Shown: positions 46,010 to 58,170, counted from the first letter of the stretch. The stretch: 64,000 nucleotides of DNA from Liriodendron chinense (GCA_003013855.2 ML058453.1:5077861-5141860), one strand, 5' to 3'. The notes: generated by a model from the letters alone, not told the origin. Numbers and translations: made by a program.

Positions 46010-47000
46010 ATAATTATGTCTACCACTACTAAACCTACCTGTACCTGCTGTTATTTATAATTTGGTCTGCTTGATCTTTGGATTTATCTCATTTTTTAAC
46101 TCATGCCTTATAATGATTTGAAAGGATGAATCAGCGGTGTGGATATACCACATACATCATGGTGTGTCTCATAGATTTTTGCTTTAAAAAGATGTTGAAA
46201 TTATAAAATTTGCATAATTTTCAATGAAATTTCATCTCTTCGTCAAACGGGTCATTCAATCACCATTGTTCTCTGTGGTATGGCCCACCTGAGAATTGGA
46301 TCTGCCTCATTTTTGTGCTCATGCCTTAAAAATAAACTGGTAATACAGATGAACGGCGTGGATACAATACATTCATTAGGGTGGGGCCACAACTTTTCCA
46401 GCATAGACGAAGGTACTTTGAGGGGTCACTACCGAATTAAGGTGGCAACTGTCCGGACCCTGCGTGATTTGTGCCTGCTGAGTGTGATGCTTCCCCTACG
46501 CGTCTTATCAAACTCCCCTTTGCGTCGGTGGCCCTTTTTGGGCGTCAGTTCCCTGCAACGCATATCGCAGGAAGTTCCTGCAACATTGAAGCACTGTGGG
46601 GCCCACCGAGATGTTCATGTAAATCCATACAGTCCATCAATTTCGCCATATCATGTTAGGATGAGAACCAAAAAAATAAGATAGACCCAAGGGCCAAGTG
46701 GGTCCATACCGAAGAAAACAGTGGGAATCGAAATGTTCACCGTTGATCATATGCCATCCCATCCTTTCCTAAGGTGATTCCGACCAGGATGAAGGGAAAG
46801 GGGGAAATATCATCCTGATACAAAACTTCTGTTAGCCCAATAAGGTTCCAACGGTGAGTGTTCAGTTCTCACCGTTTCTTGTGGTACGGCCTACTTTAAT
46901 CTTGTAAATGGTTCATTTTTTTATTCTCTTTGTAAAATAAGCTGATGAAACTGATGGACGGAGTGGATTTTACACGGACATCGAGGTTGAACCCACAAGG
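46010..47000. repeat. Two adjacent foldback copies
   Basis: The first is truncated (about 46060-46400; right arms 'gcggtgtggatataccacatacatcatggtg' and 'gaacggcgtggatacaatacattcat'). The second, 46595-46995, is complete ('tgtggggcccaccgagatgttcatgtaaatccatacagtccatc' / 'gatggacggagtggattttacacggacatcgaggttgaaccc'). Confidence 0.65.
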
Positions 47001-47203
47001 CTTTGTGTAGCCAGAGCTGTATTGTAGAAAACCCGCGTCCGTCTGTTTTGCCCTTAACAACCGATCGCATTAAGGCGAGGGACCGCAGCTTGTCGTACCG
47101 TGGCATCTTTTGACGTAGCATGCCTCTTGTACCATGATAATGGTAGGCCCCACCATGAAAATACCTGGGATAAGAGTCAGGCCCTCCTCTCCATGGAGAG
47201 CAA

Positions 47204-47740
47204 GGGAGCGGGTTAGGTGAGACCCCGTATTCACCCAGGTGGGTAGGACCCCTGACTGTGGGGCTCACAGTGATGTATATGTCTTAAATCCACACCGTCC
47301 AACCATTTTGAAACCTCATTTTAGGGTATTATAATAAAAATGAAGCTGACTCAAATCTTAAGTGGACCACACCACAGAAACAGTCGTTATTGAATCTCTA
47401 CATTGAAAACTTCATGGATTTTCAATGGATTCCATCTGAAGGCTTATTTTCCATCCAACCTGTTGATAAGGTCACAAACACCTAGATGAAAAGACCACAT
47501 AAATATCATATTGATCCAAAGCTTTTGTGGCCCATAGGAAGCTTTTAATGGTCAATCACCACTGTTTTCTTTACTATGGCCCATCTGGGATTTGGAACTG
47601 CTTCATTTTTTGGATCACGCCCTAAAATGAAATTTCAATACGGATGGATGGCGTGGATGTAATCACATACATCGCAGTGGCCCCACAGTCAGGGGTCCCA
47701 CCCACCTCGGTGGATCCGAGGTCTCACCTAATCCGCTCCC
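47204..47740. repeat. Foldback element, complete, with 'GGGAGCGGATTAGGTG' TIRs
   Basis: The ends 'gggagcgggttaggtgagacc' and 'ggtctcacctaatccgctccc' are inverted complements with one mismatch. The arms continue with 'caggtgggtaggacccctgactgtgggg' and its complement. Flanks 'ggagagcaa' and 'ggaaaacac' match at 6 of 9, which might be an old 9-base duplication (Mutator-like), but this is weak. Best full-length copy in the window. Confidence 0.82.
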
Positions 47741-48009
47741 GGAAAACACGGGCTGACACAACATACATTTGTGGACCACCTAGCAAGCGGATTGGCCTGA
47801 TTTTAGAGAAGAGGGATTTTCATCGCGGGTCCGGCCGTTTCGTTGGTAGTGATGCCTTCCATAAGTGGGATGTTTGCAGGAAAGCTGGTTACCATCTACC
47901 GTGCCTAATGGACGGTCTACGTAAGTTCAGATTCACCCATGTGAAAATTTTCCCTTTAACTTTGGATGCGGATTGCGTCCTACCCTCGCCCGTCTCTGGC
48001 CCGGAACAG

Positions 48010-49500
48010 GCAGATCTGTGTGTGGCCCACTTTGATGTATCTGTTTATCCACGCTGTCTATCCGTTTTGTGGGCTGACTTTATGGCATGAGCCCAAAGTT
48101 CAGGCAAATCCAAAGCTCAAGTGGACCACGTAACACAAAATAGTGAATTGAAAGCCTGCACTTTCCTGTTCTGTGAGCCACTTGAGCTTCAAATCTACCT
48201 CGGTTTTGGGCTCATGTTATGCAATGTTTCAATAAATTCGATGGACGACGTGGATAATATCATAGTGGAGCCCACGAATGGACATCAATCCTTTTCAAAC
48301 CGCTTTTGTGAGGAGGAAAGTAGTATGTATTTACAGCCTCCATCAAGTAGCTAACATTCACAATAGTCAGTCATTTACACCCTTTTACCTGCACTTAGCA
48401 AAACAAACAATCCAATGGAACTGCAAAACAATCCAATGACTCTTGCATTGAATGGAGCTTCAATTTAATGCAACCCAGTGAACTGCTTCATTTTTCAGGT
48501 CATGCCATAAAATTAGGCCGGCCAAAATTCCACACAGCTCGTTAACCCATACGAAAAAACTAATGTCCGGGTCCAAACCTTGTCAGTTGACCATTAATAC
48601 CCATTAACATAATGGTTTGGGTCAGTGTTTCACCCACGAACCCGATTAACTCATTAACATAATGGTCTAGATCACCGAACCATGGCCCACCTATGAAACT
48701 TGGCACTTCATCATATGCAATATTGCATTGTACATGTGATTCCTCCTCATCTCGCGAGTAAATCCTATTGTTTTAAGTGATATAATGGACCCACTAGGTG
48801 GACCACAACTGTATGTTGGGTCAGACTATCAGTTGTCATCATCAACAGTGTGGCTATCTGAGAAGTAGACTGGCTTAATAGGTTAAACAGGAAAGGTTAC
48901 GGGTAACCCATTAAATTAACTATTGAGTTTGGGTTTCTAGATTTCGACCTCTTAGTTAATGGGCCAAGTTTGGGTGAGCAAATTTTTGACATGGTACGAA
49001 CACGATACAACATCATGAACACAATTCAACAAGACCCATTGCTAGGCCTACTTAAAATGACCGGAGAGAAGGGATGGGGAGCATGGATAAACAGAGCCAT
49101 CATGGTGAGCCCCCCACATCCATCTCTTCTATGCTAGAGCTGGGCAGGGTAGGATGCAATCAGCTTCCCTCGCCCACCGTGATGTTATGGGTTTTATCCA
49201 CACTGTCTGTCCATTTTTCTGTATCATTTCCTAATATAAGCTCAAAACTGAGGCAGGTCCAAGACTTATGTCACACCACATGAAGCAGCAGTGATAATAA
49301 TCCTCACCGTTGAGACTTTCCCAGCGCCACCGTAATGTTTGTTTGCATAGACCTCGATGGAGAGAAAACACAAATATTAGCTCCATGAAAACTTTTGTGG
49401 CCTCTAAGAAGTTTTGGACTGCCAAAGTTTAATCCCCATTATGTGGTCCACCTGTGTTTTGGATCTGCCTTAGTTTTGGGCTCATATCCTGAATTTTCAT
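48010..49500. repeat. Partial foldback copies with decayed repeat between
   Basis: 48020-48290 is a shortened foldback ('gtgtggcccactttgatgtatctgtttatccacgctgtc' / 'gatggacgacgtggataatatcatagtgg'). 49160-49490 is a copy lacking its right end. 48520-49000 repeats 'cattaacataatggt.t.g..tca' and 'gggtaacccattaaatta' words of an unidentified repeat. Confidence 0.55.
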
Positions 49501-49679
49501 ATTATATTTACTATTAAGGTCTGGGTCCAAAAGTTCCGACCCCAACTATTAAATGGGTCTAGGAAAAGCCCCTCAACTTGACCTACCATTTACAACCTAT
49601 CACCACATGCGTTCCTTAAGACTGCGAACTTTTTAAAGGCTTACCTCCAAAAGGGAGACCGAGTTTCCTTATAACCCAA

Positions 49680-49884
49680 AACTCTACCAGGCTCATTGCG
49701 ATGTCTATCTGGATCCAATGCAATCTAGCCCACTGATGTTAGAACTTCTGGGGTCCTGAAAGGTTTCAATGGTGAGATTCCACTCCCATTGTTTTTTATA
49801 GTAGTACTGCGGCCCACTTCAGTCTTAGATTTACCTATTTTTGAGGTCTTGTCCTAACATGAACTAGAAACTAATAGAAACTAA
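49680..49884. repeat. Foldback fragment
   Basis: 'gcgatgtctatctggatccaatgcaat', 'gaacttctggggtcctgaaaggtttcaatggtgag' and 'ggcccacttcagtcttagatttacctatttttgaggtcttgtcctaacatgaac' follow the family order; both ends are eroded. Confidence 0.55.
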
Positions 49885-50240
49885 TGGATAGTCATCGAGT
49901 TTTGGGTTAGTGGAAATCCCGGGAACAGGTGTCATAGGAAAGTCGGGTCGGACAGAGAAAGAAGCATGCAGCAGTTGTGGTTGAATAGAAGAGAACAAAT
50001 TCACAGTCACAGCTTTGGCAAGATGAGGCATTTGGAAGTCTCCTTGTGTTGTCGTCATCTGATTTATTTCCAGTAAAAACGACAAACTCCACTTAGAAGG
50101 ATATGTTAGCCAAATTCTACAACAGTTATCTCTAACTCTGCACCTCCCCTTGTTTTCTGCCAACAGTTTTTCAAGCCACCGGTTTTCCTTCTCTCTAACC
50201 TTAGGAGAGTTTTATAATATAGCTGTGTTTGTGTAACTCG
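49885..50240 (-). other. Unrecognised single-copy-looking segment with a coding-like minus frame
   Basis: Sequence unlike the surrounding repeats. On the minus strand a frame of about 99 codons is open. Its upstream part reads REKENRWLEKLLAEN, a heptad-like charged helix, and further on QMPHLAKAVTVNLF. A second minus frame is open over 49907-50092. There is no start in good context, and I recognise no domain. It may be a captured or decayed gene fragment between foldback copies, or chance. Confidence 0.3.
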
Positions 50241-50254
50241 CTTGCTACGCTGCG

Positions 50255-50690
50255 GGCGTACCTACTACTACAAGAACGCTACGTGGGCCAAGAAAGCATG
50301 TGATCCACTCCGTCCATTAGGTTCTATGCCTGATTTTAACAGTAGAATCCAAAAATTAGATCGACCCAAAGCTCAAGTGGACTACGCCGTTAAGGAACTG
50401 TTGGAATGGAGACTCCCACTGTTATCTTTGCGTGGGGCCAAGAGTGGAATTTATATGGCATCCGGTCCATTGATCTGATTCGATTCATCACGATGAATAG
50501 AATCACCAAAACTCATGCTATTTCAAGACTTAGATATGCCAGACTGTGAATTTACATGATTTTACACGTTCACTTTGGTGTGGGCCACCTGAGTTTGGAA
50601 TCGATGCCAAAAGCGAAGTTGTGCAGCTGATGGACGGGATGGATCTCATTTGCACTACGTCAATCAGCTCAGGTTACCGGTAGGTACGCT
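50255..50690. repeat. Foldback element with 'GCGTACCTAC' outer TIRs
   Basis: The left end 'gggcgtacctactactacaag...acgtgggcc...gtgatccactccgtccattagg' pairs with the right end 'gctgatggacgggatggatctcatttgcactacgtcaatcagctcaggttaccggtaggtacgc'. The arms are imperfect. The centre is unusually short of the 'caaataaac' block. Confidence 0.65.
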
Positions 50691-50724
50691 TGCATGTACA
50701 TTCGTGACGTTTTCATATATAATA

Positions 50725-51065
50725 CTTGAGCATGACGTTTGATACGCAGGCACTCGGAAATTGTACATATTAATTCAAATTAATTAACCTACTAAAATGC
50801 AGAACCACTAACATCGGGGCCACCTTCCCAGAATTATATGGTTCGGAAGATCCTAGCCTCTGATTCGTGGACACTTGTTTGTTTATGGAAAAAGGAACGT
50901 TCGATTTTTTATTTTTTATTTTTTCAAATTTAACCGTCCAGCAAATGTAAATCAAATAACCGTTATTTATGGCTCATGAAAACCATCAAATCCACAGCTT
51001 GTTTGACTTCCATGCGATGTATGCAATTTCTAAATGCTTACGTGTCATCCATCACACTCTACCAC
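50725..51065. repeat. MITE, 'GATACGCAGGCACT' family
   Basis: The left end 'cgtttgatacgcaggcactcggaaattgtac' pairs with the right end 'gcaatttctaaatgcttacgtgtcatccatcacac'. The interior has 'taaccgtccagcaaatgtaaatc'. Confidence 0.75.
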
Positions 51066-51865
51066 AGTATACTATACTAGTATGGAGCACTGCCCATCCA
51101 CACGCTTGTAGACACGAGAATATAAAACACGTGTGCAACTTTTGAGCTTTTCATCTGCTTCGCTTCAAGATCAAGGTAGGGCAAAAACGTACAAGGTAAA
51201 CGATTTCTGTCAGCCATCCATTTTTTTAAATGCTGTAGACTACCCAAGGTATGAAATGGTCCCATTTTTGGGCCACAAGAGTTTGATAATGTCGCCTACT
51301 GATAATGGAAGGCTCAGATCAAGCACATGTTTTCCTTGTAACACGTGTGCGTGGATGTAGATTGGCAGCACTCCCATGTGCTGAGGCCTTTTGTCTGTCA
51401 CAACCGCCCGTGATATGTGCTCAGGTTTTACTTTCCCTGACCATTTATCTGTTGGGCCCCACATTCATGGACCATGGCTCCAAAAAAATATTAGACCAAG
51501 ACACTTGTAACCTTTGGGTTTGTGGCTTGAGATGGACGGTGAATGAGATAATTATAGCAACGATCCACATTCAATTTAGAAAGGGTCCAGTTTCTAATCA
51601 TTGTATCTGATGACCCAATTTATTCTACACGTGTCTGTGACGCAGCAAGCATATAATGCACGGTCGTATCTTTGCATGGCATACACGGGTTTTCCATCAA
51701 TGGTAGGACACAGTAAATATATGGTCTGGATTATTACATCACGGTCCACTTTTTTAGAATTGAAAATGGAAGTATATTGCAAGATGGCAGACATGCATCA
51801 TAAAATTCCAAAGATCTTACAGTATTTATGTTGTAGTATGTCGTGCCCCTTACACTGTACGAGAG
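51066..51865. other. Intergenic, no gene seen
   Basis: Mixed sequence with occasional foldback-like words ('gggccccacattcatggaccatggctcc'). Nothing with gene quality. Confidence 0.4.
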
Positions 51866-51872
51866 AAATTTT

Positions 51873-52225
51873 GCTACACCCGCGAGTTAGCTACGCTAGC
51901 TACACTGGGTGTAGCAATGACCCCACCATAATGTATGTGTTGTATCCACGCCGTCCATCCATTTGGCGAGATGATTTTAGCGCATTATAACAAAAACGAG
52001 GCAGATCCAAAGCTTGAGTGGCCCCCAAGAAGTTTTTAATGGTTGGCGTTCAATCCCCACTATTTTCTGTGCTGGGTCCACTTGAGCTTTGGATCTGCCT
52101 CAATTTTTGTGACATACCGTAAAATGATCTTGCTAAGTGGATGGACAGTGTGGATACAACATATACATCATGGTGGGTCATTGCCACACCCGGTGTAGCT
52201 AGCGTAGCTAAGGCGTGGGTGTAGC
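51873..52225. mobile_element. Foldback element with sharp 'GCTACACCC' TIRs and flanking direct repeat
   Basis: The ends 'gctacacccgcgagttagctacgctagctacac' and 'gtgtagctagcgtagctaaggcgtgggtgtagc' are long inverted repeats that continue through the main-family arms to near the centre (arms of about 150 bases). The flanks carry aaatttt at 51866-51872 and 52226-52232. This is the best-bounded foldback copy here. Confidence 0.85.
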
Positions 52226-52254
52226 AAATTTTTTCTCCCTAGGGTGCAAAAATC

Positions 52255-52630
52255 GGAGTGTTGTTTGATACACTGCCCATGTTTGACACTTGCTACACTG
52301 GCACTCAGAAATTATACATGCAGTATATATATGAAGCACTGCTAATTATGGAACTTACTATGGCTGAGTTATGGTACCAAAATTAAAATGTTGAAAACTT
52401 CTAACCTTTCATTCTTGGATAGTTGTTCTTTTAAGCAGCAGGCTGAATAGTTTTCATTTTAACTATTCAATGCATGTCCAACTGTCTAAGATTCAAAATA
52501 TCAAGTAAGTCTATTTTTTTTTTACTTCATAATAACTTTAAACGGTGCCATAATTTCAACAGTTGAATTTGACTATTTAAAAGAAATTTTCCAAGTGGCT
52601 ATGTATCATCCATCACACTTTACCAAAGTA
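52255..52630. repeat. MITE, 'GATACGCAGGCACT' family, diverged
   Basis: The left end 'gtttgatacactgcccatg...ctggcactcagaaattatacatg' pairs with the right end 'gaaattttccaagtggctatgtatcatccatcacac'. The interior is AT-rich. Confidence 0.6.
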
Positions 52631-52989
52631 ATAAAGCCTCTTCTCATAGAGAAGTTCTAGTACAGTTCAAATTTTAAATTGTTAGGATGCAAAAGAAGTT
52701 GTGGTCCATCCAAATAAGCTATCATACGTTGAAGTTCATTTATGCATGGGAACTAAGACAAAAACAACCCATATTGAAAATATCACCACTACAAAGGATA
52801 GTATATGCCTAGTAAGAAGGTGAGATAAAGGTGAGTAAACCTTATCTCTAGTTCAATATAGACAATGATATAATATTACATATATACTTAAATGTGACAA
52901 ATGCATAATTGTGTACATTAAAAGACTCACATGTCATATTGATGTTGAGGGGGTTGCCAACGATTACATAAAGAGAATGGACCATTGGA

Positions 52990-53645
52990 AGCAAGCTAAG
53001 CGAGGTGACAAAACACTCGTCAAAATTCAGAAAATTCAATCCTGATGAGCGCCCGACCATAGGCCAGAGTGGTCCAGAGAGTTTCTGAGCAAATTTTCAA
53101 ATTTCGGACGCCTGACCAATAGTTCATTGGGTGCCCGACCTTCATCGGACGCTCCACTACTTCACTTTCGAGCACCCAAAATTTGTCTGAATTACGCCCC
53201 AACCCTCTGGACAGTTTTGTCCTTCGTCGGGCGCCCGAACACCCTTGATCAGGTGCCCGATATTTATCCGGATTTTATGTTTAGGTTGATGGACTATTTT
53301 TTAGTTTGGCAGGCGCTTGACGATGCATGATCAATTGCACAGTTTTTGCGCGAACTTTCTATTTTGAATGTTTTTCATTTCGTAATTCGTTTAAGACTTT
53401 TGATTTACACATTTTAGGGTTTCTAGCACGAAACCATGGTTATAAATTCTCGTTATAATTCGTTGTTATGGATTATTATTCATTTCTAAAAAAAATCTTT
53501 TGAGTTTCTATTCTTTGCTCGTGGATTCAAGTATTCTTTCGTGGATTCGAGTATTCCGTTGTGGATTCGAAGAAGTTCGATCGAGAATTCTCGATAGTTT
53601 CATGAATTCGAAATAGTTATCCATGAGCAGATGTGGTGTTCGATC
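52990..53645. mobile_element. LTR-like sequence, boundaries not found
   Basis: Repeated 'gggcgcccga', 'gagcgcccgacc' and 'aggtgcccgat' words in the left half and a T-rich right half with 'cgtggattcgagtattc' repeats. This is the same plan as the solo LTR at 24958. I could not find TG...CA ends with a duplication. Confidence 0.45.
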
Positions 53646-54525
53646 CCACATGCCATCTACGTTGTGCCACATGTGCTACTAATAATTTTGAAATGCCTTA
53701 AATGTGCAACATGTCTCAATATACACATATGCTATAATATTGTATGCACCACCAACCTAACCTCCCCAGGTATTTTATATTTCTTCTCCTCCTTGTTGTG
53801 TGCTTGACGAAAGGAAAGGAGTATGTCTAGTCAAACACGACATGACTTTGGATAGCTTATTCATGATACCATAATCTATAACTTACTGGGAGCACAACTT
53901 TGTGTGCATCCAAACAGCTCCCAATTTTCAATGTTGATGGAACATGGCTTGAAATTCATGCTGAGCAAATAATCTTCATCTTCTAATTTAGCTTATCGAG
54001 TGTATAGGCCACTACTGATGCTTTATTTTTAACCATCTAATGGCAATGCATCGAGCGGATGTCTAGAGCTACCGTTTGGATAGCATGATTTGATGGATTT
54101 GATGCACGTGATGCACCACGTGTGGTGAAAGAGTCCCCACAAGAATAGGTGACTTAGCATTGTTGTTTGCTGCAAAATATATAACCATGCATAACCATGT
54201 AGATGGATTCAATTAATACTGGAAATGTAGATTAAATATATACTAATTGTAAAAATAATCAGTTTTTAGAAACAATGCCATATAAACCCATATATTTTGG
54301 TTGAATTCTAAAAAAACTCATACTTTTAAACTCTTATCTAAAACCTGCCTAAGTTTTCAAATAGGTAAACGGTGGTCATGTGCTTCCATCTCTTATATTT
54401 TAAAAAGACAATTATACCCTCTTTAAATTTTTGCTCCTTACGCAGGCAAGCAAGCAAGCGTTGCCGACTCCACTTACCGTCCATATCATTTGTGGAACAT
54501 GATTTGAAGTCATGAGCTCAAAAAT
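53646..54525. other. Intergenic, no gene seen
   Basis: AT-rich sequence; nothing recognised. Confidence 0.4.
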
Positions 54526-55420
54526 AAAAAAGATTCAAATATTAGGTGGACCCCACAAGAGTTAAGAATGACAATTAAACCCCCATAAAAAAATGCTATA
54601 GCCTAGTACTGTAACTTTTTTTTTCCATCCAACCTGTTCATTAGGTGATGTGGACCTAAATTAAGGGAACAACTGTAATTCCTTTTTGTCATCTAACATG
54701 TTTGGCCCTTAGGAATTTATCAAGGGCAAGCGTTCAATTCCTTGTGTTTCCTATGATGTGAACCACTTGAATGTGAATCTTGCTCATATTTTGGTCCATG
54801 CTCCAAAATGACCTCAAAAAATGAATAGACGGTTTGAATGTCCCACATACATCATGATGGGGCCACAGATTTTTGAAACCTAGCGGATAAGGTAGTGCTC
54901 CTTGGCCGCGACTCGAAACTAGCGGACGCCGATTTCCTCATAGAGGCTTCTTGCACAGGGAAGTTAGGGTGGGGCCCACCTTGACCTATACGAGAATTCC
55001 ACGTTGGTCATCCATTTTTCAACTTCATTTTAGGTTAGGCAATAAAAAATGAGTTGGATCCAAGACTTAAGTGGGCCACACCAGTGGATCCTCATGACCA
55101 CCATCCAAATATTTATATGGCCATGAAACTATTATATTAGGATAAGTTTAAGTAGAAATGACCTTATAAATGGTTTGGATGGCATATAAACAGCTAGGTG
55201 AAGCCTAGAAAGGTCTCAACAGTAGGCATTTTTTTTTCTTCCAAATTTTCCTCTCCTGTAGCCGACTTGAGTCTTAGATCTGTCTCATTTTTTGTTACAA
55301 GTCCAAAATATGAGCTCGTAAAACAGGTGGGTGGGATGGATTACTCACACACATCATAGTGGGCCCCACCTATCTTCCTAGAGCAGGAACTTCCTACTAA
55401 AGCTTTGGCAGGAAATCCGC
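54526..55420. repeat. Two adjacent foldback copies
   Basis: 54526-54870 is a shortened copy ('aatagacggtttgaatgtcccacatacatcatgatggggccac' right arm). 54940-55420 is complete: 'gggaagttagggtggggcccaccttgacc' at the left and 'catcatagtgggccccacctatcttcc...aacttcc' at the right. Confidence 0.65.
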
Positions 55421-55469
55421 TTCCGAAGGACGCAGATTAGCTACTGAACCCGATAGTATCAAGTCTCGC

Positions 55470-55975
55470 TAATGAAGTCACGACACCATGTTTTATGGAC
55501 CCCACCATGATGTATGTGTTGTATCCACACCATCCACCCATTTGGATGGATCATTTTAGGGCATAAGCCAAAGAATGAGGCAGGTCCAAAGTTTAAGTGG
55601 ACTCCATCATAGAAAACAATGGGACAATGATACCCATCGTTGAAACCTTCCTAGGGCCCACCATGATGTTTATTTGAAACCTTCCTAGGGCCCACCATGA
55701 TGTTTATTTGAGCTCCGACCTGTTTATAAGTTAACAAAGACATGGACTAAGGGGAAAAAACAAATATAAGATTGATTGAAAACTTGTGGCCCAAACAAGT
55801 TTTTAATGGTAGGCGTTCAATCCCTATTGTTTTTTGTGGTGGGGTCCACTTGAGATTTGGATCTGAATCGTTCTTTAGATCTTATCCTAAAATGATCTCT
55901 CCAAGTGAATGGACGGTGTGTATACAACACATACATCATGGTGGGGGCCACAGAACGTGGTGACATCACTTCAGT
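55470..55975. repeat. Foldback element, main family
   Basis: The outer ends 'gaagtcacgacaccatgttttatggaccccaccatgatg' and 'catcatggtgggggccacagaacgtggtgacatcacttc' pair. The centre carries a 34-base duplication at 55641. Confidence 0.78.
55641..55708. repeat. Perfect 34-bp tandem duplication inside a foldback
   Basis: 'tgaaaccttcctagggccc' through 'gatgtttatt' occurs at 55641 and again, identical, at 55675. Confidence 0.95.
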
Positions 55976-55997
55976 TCAGTAGCTAATTCTCCAATTC

Positions 55998-56475
55998 AAC
56001 GAGGAAGGTGGGATCCCAAACTGTGGGGCCCACCTTGATGTATGTTCCTTACATCCATGCAGTTCAACCGTTTTCACAGCTATTTTCAGTATGTGATCCG
56101 AAAAAATGAAGGATATCCAAACCTCAGTTGGACCATACCAAATGAAACAGTGGTGATTGGCCATTAAAAACTTCTTATGGTCCATAAAAGTTTTGTATGA
56201 AGCTGAAATTTGTGTGGACCTTTCATCAAGGTCTTTACAACCTTATCAAAAGGTTGGATGGCAAATAAACATTTCCGTAGCACCCAAGAAGTTTTTAATG
56301 GTGGGGATTCAATCACCACTGTTTCCTGTGATGCGCTCCACTGGAGATTTGAATCTGCTTCATTTTTTGAATCATACCCTAAAATGAACTGTAAAAATAT
56401 ATAGAGGGGGTGGATGTAAGGTACATGAATCACAATAAGCCCCACAATTAGGTATCCACCGAAGCCCTGCCGAAA
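55998..56475. repeat. Foldback element, main family
   Basis: The left arm 'ggtgggatcccaaactgtggggcccaccttgatgtatg' pairs with the right arm 'ggtgcatgaatcacaataagccccacaattaggtatccacc' type ends. The centre is 'ggttggatggcaaataaacatttcc'. Confidence 0.75.
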
Positions 56476-56505
56476 CCAGTGATGCGGGTGGGACTTGACC
56501 ATAGG

Positions 56506-57266
56506 TAGAGGTGAGCACAAACCAAGCCAGCTCGAAAGCTCGGCTCGGATTGGTTCGAAAAAGCTCGGCTTGGATTGGTTTGAATGGAAGTTCAAATCAA
56601 ACCAAGCCTCCGAGTCAAGCTCATTTGAAATAACAAACCAAGCTCAAACTAGGGCAGTACCAACTCAACTCGGCTCGATTTGATTCAGCTCGGTTTGATT
56701 CAGCTCGTAGATTATAAGTACACTGTTTATGTGGTGTGATCCATTTGAGCTTTGGATATGATTCCATTTTGGGATCATGTCCTAAAATGATATGTAAAAC
56801 AGATGGACAGCACGGATGATACATATACATGATGACATGGATAATACATAATACATATGCATGAATGCACGCTATTTCCTTGCCCTTGTAAAATTATGTT
56901 TGTGTACTTTTGTTTGGAAAATACTCTTACATGTCTATTTTGAAGTCCCACTCCTTTGGAGGATGTTAAACATCCTATAATAAGATATGTTTGTACTTTT
57001 TTTTCTAACTTCTTAAATTCTTTTCTAATTAAATAAGCAAGGAGAAAAAGAGCTGCTGCCGGTTTGAACTCGGCTCGGCTTGGTTCGAAATTTTTGACCA
57101 AATCAATTCTGGCTTGAATAATATTTTTTTGGAGCAAACCAAACTCTAGGCCGCATGGGTCTGCCCAAAACCTAAACCAAACCGATCCACAAGCTGCAGT
57201 GGTACAAAAACAAGCCAAACCAAACTAGGACTAACTCGGCTCGGCCCGGATCGTTGCCCACCTCTA
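56506..57266. mobile_element. hAT-like non-autonomous element with perfect 8-bp duplication
   Basis: The ends 'tagaggtgagca' and 'tgcccacctcta' are inverted, flanked by accatagg at 56498-56505 and 57267-57274. Both sides carry 'ctcggctcgg' and 'aaccaagc' words. A partial foldback is nested at about 56715-56840. Related in terminal sequence to the element at 34269. No transposase. Confidence 0.88.
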
Positions 57267-57274
57267 ACCATAGG

Positions 57275-57845
57275 CTCCACCTGATGTATTAATTGTATAT
57301 CCAGTGGTGCGGCCTCGAGAAGGTTCCAAAGGTGGGTAGTAGTGTGTATTATTTGCATTTCTCCTCACATCGTGGGACGAAAAGAGAGAGAGGGCACTTT
57401 ATTACCGCACAGATTGGGTTGCAAGCTTGGTGCTTTTGGTTGTAAGAAAGCATCGGAGTTTTCTTTTGAATATTTTTTTTTGGGTAAAAACGTCTTTTAG
57501 AAAAAAAAAAAAAAAAAAAAACGATAACAGCATTGAAGAAACGTGTTTTTTAGCTAACGGTAGAGCCTTTATGCAGGTTTTAGGAAAGAGTTTGAAAGCA
57601 AGCATTTTTTTTAAATTCAACCAAAACATGGGCGTATATATGGCACTGTCTCTAGTTACTATTCATTAGTAAGAATAACGCGCACTTTAGACATTTCACC
57701 TACTAAAATTCCAAATAGTCTACAATAGAAATTCCTTTTAATTGTTGATGAAAAATGCTCTAATGGCCTGTTTGGCTATTTATATATGTAAAATGCATAT
57801 AACTAGCAGGAAAGATGTTGACAGGCAGGGATTTTGAGAAGAGAC
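57275..57845. other. Intergenic, no gene seen
   Basis: A-rich tract at 57500-57521 and a short GA run at 57385. Nothing recognised. Confidence 0.4.
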
Positions 57846-57849
57846 TCCC

Positions 57850-58170
57850 ATAAGCCCTTTGGCCCCACCATGATCATGTATGTATTTTTACTACATTGTC
57901 CATTCATTTTGTGGGATCAGTTTAGGTCATGAACCAAAAAGAAATGAGACAAATCTAGAACTTCTATAGCTCCCGAGAAGTTTTCAATGGTAGGCATTCG
58001 ATCTCACTTCTGTAGCCCCTAAGAAGTTTTCAATGGTAGACGATCTCATGGTGTAGTCCACTTGAGCTTTAGATCTACCCCATCTTTAGGCTCATGCCCT
58101 AAAACGATGTGAAAAAATTAATGGATGGCATAGACATATATAGCATGTTCATCAAGGTGAAGCCCAGTCT
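57850..58170. repeat. Foldback element, short copy with duplicated spacer
   Basis: The left arm 'ggccccaccatgatcatgtatgtatttttactacattgtcc' pairs with 'atggatggcatagacatatatagcatgttcatcaaggtg'. 'cc..agaagttttcaatggtag.c' occurs twice in the centre. Confidence 0.65.

Noticed and set aside
46280..46684. 134-codon plus-strand open frame
   Set aside because: It runs through two foldback copies; the frame is a chance product of the repeat.
51601..51990. 129-codon plus-strand open frame
   Set aside because: It ends inside a foldback arm and shows no protein-family pattern.
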